A DNA stretch of 64,000 nt from Pedobacter sp. MC2016-05 (lineage in GTDB: Bacteria > Bacteroidota > Bacteroidia > Sphingobacteriales > Sphingobacteriaceae), in NCBI RefSeq assembly GCF_026239735.1, contig NZ_JAPIVT010000001.1:186001-250000 (forward strand), written 5' to 3'. A model generated the notes under the pieces. It saw only the letters and a program-made list of their open reading frames with translations, did not search any database and was not told the DNA's origin. A program made the translations under genes and the position numbers. Positions within the stretch are counted from its first letter, which is position 1. Each line of letters opens with the position of its first letter. Below are positions 1 through 6,704 of the stretch, piece by piece.

Positions 1-1890
1 AAGGGTTCCGAAAAGTTTCAGGCTGATTTGTTTAAAGAAATGAAGGGTAGGATCAAGGAAAAAGACGAATCAGTTCCGGTTTTTAGGAATGGATATTTCT
101 ACTATACGCGGACTGAAGATGGTCAGCAGTATTATAAATATTGCAGGAAAAAGGGAAGTTTAAGCGCAGCAGAAGAGGTTTTACTGGATGTTGATGCATT
201 GGCAAAAGGACACTCATATTATAGCGCAACTGGTTTTAGTGTAAGTCCAGATAATAAACTGCTGGCTTTTGGGGTAGATAAGGTTTCGCGTAGGCAATAC
301 ACCATTCAGGTTAAAAACCTCGAAACCGGAGAAATTTATAAGGATGCAATTGCAAATACCGAAGGTGGGGTAGCCTGGGCTAATGATAATAAAACATTGT
401 TTTATACTTCGAAAAATGCGGTTACGTTGCTGAGCGAAAAAATTAAAAAACATGTGCTTGGAACGGATGCAAAGGATGATGTGGTGGTTTATGATGAAAA
501 AGACAATACCAATTATATCGGCGTAGGCAAATCGAAAAACGGTCGGTATATTATGATTTCATCTGCAGGAACACTCACCAATGAATTTAGAATGATTGAT
601 GCTGATCATCCAGAGGCCGCATTTAAAATTTTCTCGCCACGATCTAAAGACGTTTTATATGACGTTCTGCCTGTTGATGATAAGTTCTACATCATTACCA
701 ACTGGAATGCAAAGAATTTTCGCTTGATGGAATGCGATTTAGATAAGACCGAAAAAGAAAACTGGAAAGAAGTGATTCCAAACCGGAAAGATGTTTTGTT
801 GGAATATGGTGATGAATTTAAGGATTTCTTAGTGCTATCTGAACGCAAAAATGGTTTAACCGAAATGCATGTTTTGAAGACAGACGGCAAAGATTATTAT
901 ATCAAATTTGACGAGCCAGTTTATGCGGCAGGCATTGGATCGAACCCCGAGTATACTGGCAAAACGCTTCGATACAACTACACTTCTTTAACTACGCCGA
1001 GTTCTGTTTATGATTACGATTTGCAGAAAAAAAACAAAAAGTTAATGAAGCAACAGGAAGTTATGGGGGGCTACGATCCGAAAAATTATGTTACCGAACG
1101 TTTGTTTGCCAAGGCTAAAGACGGAACCAAAATTCCTATTGCCATCGTATACAAGAAAGGCTTTGATAAAAACGGGAAAGCGCCATTGCTACTTTATTCT
1201 TATGGCTCTTATGGTTCAAGTACCGAGGCATCGTTTTCTTCCCAGCGTTTAAGTTTGCTTGATCGTGGTTTCGCGTTTGCCATTGCAAATATTCGTGGCG
1301 GACAGGAAATGGGGCGCCAATGGTATGAGGATGGCAAATTGATGAAAAAGAAAAATACTTTTACTGATTTTATTGCTGCCGGAGAATACCTGGTAGAACA
1401 AAACTATACATCGAAAGCGCATTTGTATGCCAATGGTGGTAGTGCTGGTGGGTTGTTAATGGGGGCAGTTGTGAACCTGGCTCCAGATTTATGGAATGGT
1501 GTTATTGCAGATGTTCCTTTTGTTGATGTGGTAAATACCATGCTTGATGAAAGCATTCCATTAACCACAAACGAGTTTGATGAGTGGGGAAATCCAAAGA
1601 AAAAGGAAGCTTACGATTACATGAAAAGCTACTCGCCGTATGAAAACGTAGAGAAAAAAGCCTACCCGAATATGCTTGTTACCACGGGTTTACACGATAG
1701 CCAGGTACAATATTTTGAGCCTGCGAAATGGGTAGCCAAGCTTCGGGCAAATAAAACGGATAAAAACGTTCTGTTGCTAAAAACCAATATGGAATTTGGC
1801 CATGGAGGCGCATCAGGTCGTTTCGATTACTTGAAAGATGTAGCCTTGAGATGGACATTTTTATTTGCGCTGGAGGGTATAACTAAATAA
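1..1890 (+). CDS. ptrB: Oligopeptidase B-type serine peptidase (S9A), 5' end missing
   Basis: This is a prolyl oligopeptidase family enzyme that cleaves short peptides, probably after basic residues as in oligopeptidase B. The reading frame is open to the left edge of the window, so the true start lies upstream; about 630 residues are visible. A beta-propeller part comes first and an alpha/beta-hydrolase part follows. The catalytic serine is in GGSAGG (codon 1441-1443), the aspartate in GLHDSQV (codon 1696-1698) and the histidine in FGHGGASG (codon 1801-1803), so the triad is complete. The family is usually near 690 residues, so roughly 60 N-terminal residues are missing. The gene is followed by an extragenic palindrome at 1903-1961. 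Confidence 0.93.
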   Translation, partial: KGSEKFQADLFKEMKGRIKEKDESVPVFRNGYFYYTRTEDGQQYYKYCRKKGSLSAAEEVLLDVDALAKGHSYYSATGFSVSPDNKLLAFGVDKVSRRQYTIQVKNLETGEIYKDAIANTEGGVAWANDNKTLFYTSKNAVTLLSEKIKKHVLGTDAKDDVVVYDEKDNTNYIGVGKSKNGRYIMISSAGTLTNEFRMIDADHPEAAFKIFSPRSKDVLYDVLPVDDKFYIITNWNAKNFRLMECDLDKTEKENWKEVIPNRKDVLLEYGDEFKDFLVLSERKNGLTEMHVLKTDGKDYYIKFDEPVYAAGIGSNPEYTGKTLRYNYTSLTTPSSVYDYDLQKKNKKLMKQQEVMGGYDPKNYVTERLFAKAKDGTKIPIAIVYKKGFDKNGKAPLLLYSYGSYGSSTEASFSSQRLSLLDRGFAFAIANIRGGQEMGRQWYEDGKLMKKKNTFTDFIAAGEYLVEQNYTSKAHLYANGGSAGGLLMGAVVNLAPDLWNGVIADVPFVDVVNTMLDESIPLTTNEFDEWGNPKKKEAYDYMKSYSPYENVEKKAYPNMLVTTGLHDSQVQYFEPAKWVAKLRANKTDKNVLLLKTNMEFGHGGASGRFDYLKDVALRWTFLFALEGITK

Positions 1891-1902
1891 TTTCAGTTTC
1901 GT

Positions 1903-1961
1903 TGTCATTCTGAGCTTGTCGAAGAACATTCCTATCGTGTTTCGACAAGCTCAACATGACA
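1903..1961. repeat. Extragenic palindrome (REP-like, GAGCTTGTCGAA type)
   Basis: Two 21-nt arms, 1903-1923 and 1941-1961, match as an inverted repeat at 19 of 21 positions around a 17-nt spacer. It lies just after the stop of the peptidase and may help end its transcript. It resembles the short palindromes dispersed between genes in many Bacteroidota genomes. Confidence 0.75.
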
Positions 1962-1993
1962 ATCTATTTAATCCGACATATTATAAATCCATA

Positions 1994-2446
1994 ATGAACA
2001 CCAAACTAAAAACACTCCAAATTATTCACCTTGCCTTATGCAGCGGCGTTTTGCTTTTCGCTTTAGTAACTATTTTTTTAAATCGCGAAATCATGTTTTT
2101 TGATGCCAACCCGGCGACTACCGCACCATTCAACCCGATTTTTCCAATTATGGGGCTGATCACAATTTCGGCGAGCATTTTTTTCTTTAAAAACCTAATT
2201 GTTAAAATTGATAAAACGGAAACAGCAGAAACAAAAATCAATTTGTACCAAAGTGCCTTTATCATTAGCGCTGCACTTTTAGAAGGGGGGGCACTTTTTA
2301 ATGTTGTCGGCTTCTTCATTACGCACAATTCATTTTTCCTCTTGTTCGCCGCTGCAAATTTTATTTTTCTGGCATTAAAGCATCCTACTAGAGATAAATT
2401 GATTTCTGCTTTACAATTGCAATATCCAGATACCGAGGCTTTGTAA
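1994..2446 (+). CDS. Small membrane protein of unknown function (about 150 aa)
   Basis: I do not recognise the family. The protein has four hydrophobic stretches, roughly residues 9-30, 48-70, 86-115 and 118-135, so it is probably a four-helix inner-membrane protein. An earlier in-frame start at 1916 would place the N-terminus inside the palindrome at 1903-1961 and add polar residues with no membrane signal; the ATG at 1994 is preferred. The opposite strand also has a long open frame here (2026-2490), but the clean membrane pattern supports the plus strand. The stop is 26 bp before the M16 peptidase. Confidence 0.7.
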   Translation: MNTKLKTLQIIHLALCSGVLLFALVTIFLNREIMFFDANPATTAPFNPIFPIMGLITISASIFFFKNLIVKIDKTETAETKINLYQSAFIISAALLEGGALFNVVGFFITHNSFFLLFAAANFIFLALKHPTRDKLISALQLQYPDTEAL

Positions 2447-2457
2447 TCAAATAGCCG

Positions 2458-2465
2458 TATCTTTG
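2458..2465 (+). promoter_or_regulatory. Promoter -7 box TATCTTTG for the M16 peptidase
   Basis: The octamer fits the Bacteroidota -7 consensus TAnnTTTG. It ends only 7 nt before the ATG at 2473, so a transcript starting at the usual distance would have almost no leader. A TTTG at 2440-2443 is closer than the usual -33 spacing, so the upstream element is unclear. Confidence 0.6.
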
Positions 2466-2472
2466 CCTGCCA

Positions 2473-3705
2473 ATGGAATACAATGTTCATACTTTACCGA
2501 ACGGCATCCGCTTGTTGCATGTGCCCTCGGCGTCTACTATATCTCATGCCTGCATCATTATCAATACCGGTTCTCGTGATGAGCCCGAAGGAAAAGCAGG
2601 TTTGGCCCATTTTATCGAACATTTAATTTTTAAGCGAACGGAAAAACGTAGTACAAATCAGATCTTAAACCGTTTAGAGAGTGTGGGCGCAGATTTAAAT
2701 GCCTATACCACAAAAGAATATACCTGCATCCATGCTTCGTTTTTAAATCCTTATTTAGATCGCACCCTTGACCTTTTTAACGATATTATTTTCCATTCTA
2801 CTTTCCCTGAGGAAGAAATGGACAAAGAAAAAAGCGTAATCCTTGATGAAATTGCTTCTTATCTAGATCAACCCGAAGAAGCCATTAATGATGATTTTGA
2901 AGACATGCTTTTTGCTGGAAATGCTTTGGGTAATAACATCCTGGGCACTGTAGAAAGCGTAAGCAATTTTACCCGTGAGGATGTGATCAATTTCCGCAAA
3001 GCGAATTATCGAACCAATGAAATTGTAGTAGCTGTTTTGGGAGATTACAGTTTTAATAGCGTAGTAAAAAAGGGCACAAAACATTTTAGTGATGTAGAAG
3101 AAAACTCCCCTTCGCTAAACCGAAAAAAACCTGCTGTTTTAAATTCAACTTCGACCGACATTTATAAGCCTATTATGCAATCGCATTGTATTGTCGGCGG
3201 GCAAACGTATTCCACTCACCACAAAAATAAGGCAGGTTTAATGTTACTGAATAATTATTTCGGGGGCAACGGAATGAGTTCGGTGTTGAATCTTCAAATC
3301 AGAGAAAAATACGGCATTGCCTATACCATCGAATCTAATTTTTCGCCGCTAAGCGATACCGGAATTTTTTCGATCTATTTCGGTACGGATAAAGAAAAAC
3401 ACACGAAGGCATTGACTTTAATTTTTAAAGAGATGAAAAAGTTAAAGGATCACCCTTTGAATGAGTTGCAGTTACAAAAAGCAAAAAATAAGTTTATCGG
3501 TCAGATTGCTTTAAGTGAAGAGAACAGGATCGGATTAATTATTTCAATGGCAAAAAGCCTGATTGATCATGACAGAATCGATTCGTTGGCGCAGGTTTTT
3601 GAGAGAATTAATAAAGTGAGCACGACAGAAATGGCTCAAATTGTAGATGAGGTTTTCCTACCAGAGCAATTGAATATTTTTACATTCAGTCCGATACTGG
3701 AATAA
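2473..3705 (+). CDS. M16 family zinc peptidase
   Basis: A zinc-dependent processing-type peptidase of the pitrilysin/M16B group, 410 aa. The inverted zinc motif HFIEH is at residues 46-50 and the third ligand is the glutamate at residue 126 in SVILDEIASY, 76 residues after the last histidine, the spacing typical of the family. There is no obvious signal peptide, so it probably acts in the cytoplasm. The C-terminal half is the usual inactive M16 repeat with an SEENRIGLI stretch. A -7 box lies immediately upstream and a REP-like palindrome follows before def. Confidence 0.93.
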   Translation: MEYNVHTLPNGIRLLHVPSASTISHACIIINTGSRDEPEGKAGLAHFIEHLIFKRTEKRSTNQILNRLESVGADLNAYTTKEYTCIHASFLNPYLDRTLDLFNDIIFHSTFPEEEMDKEKSVILDEIASYLDQPEEAINDDFEDMLFAGNALGNNILGTVESVSNFTREDVINFRKANYRTNEIVVAVLGDYSFNSVVKKGTKHFSDVEENSPSLNRKKPAVLNSTSTDIYKPIMQSHCIVGGQTYSTHHKNKAGLMLLNNYFGGNGMSSVLNLQIREKYGIAYTIESNFSPLSDTGIFSIYFGTDKEKHTKALTLIFKEMKKLKDHPLNELQLQKAKNKFIGQIALSEENRIGLIISMAKSLIDHDRIDSLAQVFERINKVSTTEMAQIVDEVFLPEQLNIFTFSPILE

Positions 3706-3709
3706 TTGC

Positions 3710-3717
3710 TATTTTTG
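3710..3717 (+). promoter_or_regulatory. Candidate -7 box TATTTTTG for def
   Basis: The octamer fits TAnnTTTG and lies just after the M16 stop. A transcript from here would carry the REP-like palindrome at 3757-3838 in the leader of def. No clear -33 element is seen, so this is tentative. Confidence 0.4.
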
Positions 3718-3756
3718 TAGAAATTAACCGCAACGCTTGTGGTTGACCTGGCAGTT

Positions 3757-3838
3757 CGTCATTGCGAGGCACGAAGCAGTAGTAAACTATCGCGATTAAG
3801 CATGGTGCATTAAGATTGCTTCGTGCCTCGCAATGACG
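3757..3838. repeat. REP-like palindrome with perfect 22-nt arms
   Basis: Arms 3757-3778 and 3817-3838 are exact reverse complements, beginning CGTCATTGCGAGGCACGAAG. A 38-nt spacer separates them. Related, more decayed copies lie at 14111-14218 and 55470-55530. The right arm contains an ATG at 3833 that is in frame with def. Confidence 0.9.
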
Positions 3839-3862
3839 GCCGACAAGAAAATATATTACACA

Positions 3863-4423
3863 ATGAAATTACCAATAGTAGCTTACGGAGATCCTGTTTT
3901 AAAAAAAGTGGGAACCGATATTGATGAAAATTACCCTGAATTAAAAGAGTTGATTGCAAACATGTTTGATACCATGTACTTTGCAAATGGCGTTGGTTTG
4001 GCGGCACCGCAAATTGGCTTACCCATTCGTTTATTTATAGTCGATACCGGGGAAGAGGAAGATGGAACGCCAGGCTATAAAAGAGTATTTATCAATGCCC
4101 GAATTGTAGAAGAAACCGGTGAACCCTGGAGCTTTAATGAAGGTTGTTTAAGCATTCCGGATATTCGGGAAAACATTATGCGCAAACCCAACATCAAAGT
4201 GAATTATTTTGATGAAAACTGGGTAGAACATACTGAAGATGTTGATGGCTTACCTGCTCGGGTAATTCAACATGAGTACGACCATATTGAGGGTAAACTC
4301 TTCACCGATAAGGTTAGCATTTTGCGTAAAACAATGCTAAAGAGTAAGTTAGATGCCATTTCAAAAGGAAACATCAAAACGGATTATAAAATGAAGTTTC
4401 CGAATAAAAGTAAAAAACGATAG
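3863..4423 (+). CDS. def: Peptide deformylase
   Basis: This metalloenzyme removes the formyl group from the N-terminal methionine of new proteins. All three signature motifs are present in the 186-aa product: GVGLAAPQIG at 43-52, EGCLSIP with metal ligand C94, and QHEYDH with H137, E138 and H141. The ATG at 3863 gives a normal N-terminus (MKLPIVAYGDPVL). The in-frame ATG at 3833 would take its first codons from the repeat arm and is rejected. The gene ends with a strong hairpin terminator. Confidence 0.97.
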   Translation: MKLPIVAYGDPVLKKVGTDIDENYPELKELIANMFDTMYFANGVGLAAPQIGLPIRLFIVDTGEEEDGTPGYKRVFINARIVEETGEPWSFNEGCLSIPDIRENIMRKPNIKVNYFDENWVEHTEDVDGLPARVIQHEYDHIEGKLFTDKVSILRKTMLKSKLDAISKGNIKTDYKMKFPNKSKKR

Positions 4424-4445
4424 GTTTTTACGGGAAGATTTTGGA

Positions 4446-4474
4446 GGGAAAACGGAAACGTTGTCCCTTTTTTT
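4446..4474 (+). terminator. Rho-independent terminator after def
   Basis: The stem GGGA-A-AACG / CGTT-G-TCCC closes a GAAA tetraloop (4446-4467), with one internal mismatch, and is followed by seven T residues (4468-4474). Confidence 0.85.
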
Positions 4475-4525
4475 GTGTCCATGGCTAACTCAGGCATCCA
4501 AGACTTCTGACTCAGGACTGAAGAC

Positions 4526-5164
4526 TCAATTCTCATTTCTCTTCTTATCCCCATCGAATATCTGTTGCATCAGCTTACCCCATGCAAAAGGATTTAACAA
4601 AGGGTTGGTTTGCACCATGTTCTTGTTAATCATCCTATCAAAATTATAACGATAATTCTGGCTTCCAATTTCCTGTCCATCACGCGGTAGCGTTTGAATT
4701 AAGCCATTGATCGATGATCTGGAGAGATTTTTCTTCGCTATCGCCATATCATCATCCGCTAATTTCATTGAAAGGAACTCCCGGGTAAACTCTTCTGTAG
4801 TAGCCCATGGGAAAACCCTTACCGAAGGCAAATCGATTACATTGGCTTTCAGCTTAACCATAATGGTGTATTTACTGTCGGGTGTTCCGGTTGGTATAAC
4901 TGTTGAGAATTTTTTATAACCTATGGCCGTAAAAAGAATGGTATCACCCGGATTTACAATAAAAGTAAAATAACCTCTGTAATCGGCTGCTACACGTTTA
5001 CCATTTGCAGACAGATTGGTGATGGTAACGTAAGGAATTACGTTTGTACTATCGATATCAGTAATGATCCCAGAAAATTGTATAAGTTTTTCTTCTACTG
5101 ATCTTTTTTGTGAAAAAGCAGCGGTAGAAAAAAGAAGGCAAATTAGGGCAATACAATATCTCAT
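4526..5164 (-). CDS. Secreted CarboxypepD_reg-like protein
   Basis: A 212-aa exported protein with an N-terminal signal peptide ending AAFSQ. Residues about 30-100 form a carboxypeptidase-regulatory-like beta-sandwich (FSGIITDIDSTNVIPYVTIT, then YRGYFTF and TILFTAIGYK). This is the domain found at the front of SusC-type receptors and in many small periplasmic proteins of Bacteroidota. The remaining half is charged and helical, with no family I recognise. The role is unknown; it may bind other envelope proteins. It is convergent with def and precedes nothing on its own strand that suggests a pathway. Confidence 0.8.
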   Translation of the reverse strand: MRYCIALICLLFSTAAFSQKRSVEEKLIQFSGIITDIDSTNVIPYVTITNLSANGKRVAADYRGYFTFIVNPGDTILFTAIGYKKFSTVIPTGTPDSKYTIMVKLKANVIDLPSVRVFPWATTEEFTREFLSMKLADDDMAIAKKNLSRSSINGLIQTLPRDGQEIGSQNYRYNFDRMINKNMVQTNPLLNPFAWGKLMQQIFDGDKKRNEN

Positions 5165-5216
5165 TAAGACAAAAGTAATTTTAAAAATAAAACTTCCTTG
5201 TTAAATATTGTTAAAG

Positions 5217-5462
5217 CTAAACTTGCTCTGCCATGTTAACGGCCACTACTGAAGTAATTTGAGGTACGGCTTTCATAATTGCCTGTTCAATGCCCGATTT
5301 CATAGTCATGAAACTCATCGGACAAGAACCGCAGCTGCCTAAAAGTTTAAGCTTTACCATTCCTTCTGATGTAATTTCTTCAACAGAAACATCCCCTCCA
5401 TCAGCCTTCAAATAGGGTCTGATAGTTTCTAATGCCTGTTCTACTTGCTCTGTTAAATTCAT
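5217..5462 (-). CDS. NifU C-terminal domain Fe-S scaffold protein
   Basis: An 81-aa stand-alone NifU C-terminal domain that carries a transient Fe-S cluster. The CxxC motif is in LLGSCGSCPMS and the leading helix has the typical LKADGGDVSVEE. The ATG at 5462 gives the normal N-terminus MNLTEQVEQ; longer readings run into mrp. It lies 34 bp downstream of mrp on the same strand, so the two probably form an Fe-S delivery operon. Confidence 0.92.
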   Translation of the reverse strand: MNLTEQVEQALETIRPYLKADGGDVSVEEITSEGMVKLKLLGSCGSCPMSFMTMKSGIEQAIMKAVPQITSVVAVNMAEQV

Positions 5463-5496
5463 TATGTGTATTTTAAAATATAAAAATAGTAATTTT

Positions 5497-6573
5497 TTAG
5501 CAATTAGCCATTTGTGCATTATTAATGGATATCTGCTGTGCAATCTTGCTTGCAATATCTCCAAAGATAACATCCAAAAGCGGATTTTGGTTTAGCGCTA
5601 CCGGCTTACCATTGTCTCCAGCCTCAGCAATGCTCTGTATTATCGGAATTTCACCCAAAAATGGAACATCAAATCGCTCTGCTAAAATAGTTCCCCCGCC
5701 TTTTCCAAAAATGTAATATTTGTTGTCAGGCAATTCTGCTGGCGTAAAGTACGACATGTTTTCTACCACACCTAAAATCGGGATATTAATTCCAGGCATA
5801 CGGAACATGGCCAAACCTTTATGGGTATCGGCCAAGGCTACTTGTTGCGGGGTAGTCACCACCACGGCTCCAGAAATGGGGAAGCTTTGGGTAATGGTGA
5901 TGTGAATATCGCCTGTGCCCGGTGGAAGATCGACAATTAGATAATCCAGCTCACCCCAATTGGTGTCGTTAAATAATTGCTTCACCGCGTTAGAAGCCAT
6001 TGGCCCACGCCACGGCACGGGCTGACCAGGATCTGCAAAAAAGCCAAGCGATAACAATTTTATCCCATACTTTTCAATTGGGATAATTTTAGTTTTCCCA
6101 TCAGCGGTTTCTTCTGCGCCGGGTTTGGCATCAACCAAATCAAACATGGTAGGTACAGAAGGCCCATAAATATCGGCATCTATTAAACCCACTTTTGCAC
6201 CATCCTTCGCCAAGGTCACAGCTAAATTACTCGATACGGTAGATTTGCCAACACCACCTTTTCCAGATGAAACCAAAATGATGTTCTTAATGTTATCTAG
6301 TGAAGATGAGTTTGTTGGTTGAGTTACCCTGGAAGTTACATTGATATTTACTTCAGCATCTGCAGATACAAAGTGCTTGACTGCATTTGTACAGGCATTT
6401 TTCAGCATGTCCTTCATCGGGCAAGCAGGCGTAGTAAGCTCTAATGTAAAGTTTACCTGGTTGTTATCTATTTGTAAATCCTTAATCATGTTTAAGGTCA
6501 CTAAATCTTTCTTAAGATCGGGATCCTCTACATTTTTTAAAGCATCTAAAACTTGTTGCGGGCTAATCGGCAT
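5497..6573 (-). CDS. mrp: Mrp/ApbC-type P-loop ATPase, Fe-S cluster carrier
   Basis: A 358-aa cytoplasmic protein with an N-terminal MIP18/DUF59 domain (about 1-80, with TPACPM at 49-53) and a MinD/ParA-like ATPase. The deviant Walker A GKGGVGKST is at 104-112, and DADIYGPSVP and IVDLPPGTGD follow. Well-studied homologues load Fe-S clusters through a C-terminal CxxC after NMS; here that place reads NMSYFTPAELPDNKYY with no cysteine. The downstream NifU-like gene may supply the cluster-binding cysteines. That is inference. Confidence 0.94.
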   Translation of the reverse strand: MPISPQQVLDALKNVEDPDLKKDLVTLNMIKDLQIDNNQVNFTLELTTPACPMKDMLKNACTNAVKHFVSADAEVNINVTSRVTQPTNSSSLDNIKNIILVSSGKGGVGKSTVSSNLAVTLAKDGAKVGLIDADIYGPSVPTMFDLVDAKPGAEETADGKTKIIPIEKYGIKLLSLGFFADPGQPVPWRGPMASNAVKQLFNDTNWGELDYLIVDLPPGTGDIHITITQSFPISGAVVVTTPQQVALADTHKGLAMFRMPGINIPILGVVENMSYFTPAELPDNKYYIFGKGGGTILAERFDVPFLGEIPIIQSIAEAGDNGKPVALNQNPLLDVIFGDIASKIAQQISINNAQMANC

Positions 6574-6704
6574 CGTATTAATTTAGATTCAAAATTAACA
6601 AAACATAGCCACAAATACTTTTATTTAGGGTATTAAACTGTAATTTTAACACGAAATAAACATTTAATTGTTACGTTTAAGCAATTAACCATTTTAACGA
6701 CTAT

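Noticed and set aside
2026-2490. Long minus-strand open frame opposite the small membrane protein
   Set aside because: The plus-strand frame has a clear four-helix membrane pattern and fits between neighbours; the minus frame overlaps the start of the M16 gene and has no recognisable domain.
3833-3862. Earlier ATG for def giving ten extra residues
   Set aside because: The extra codons come from the repeat arm; the family's conserved N-terminus begins at 3863.
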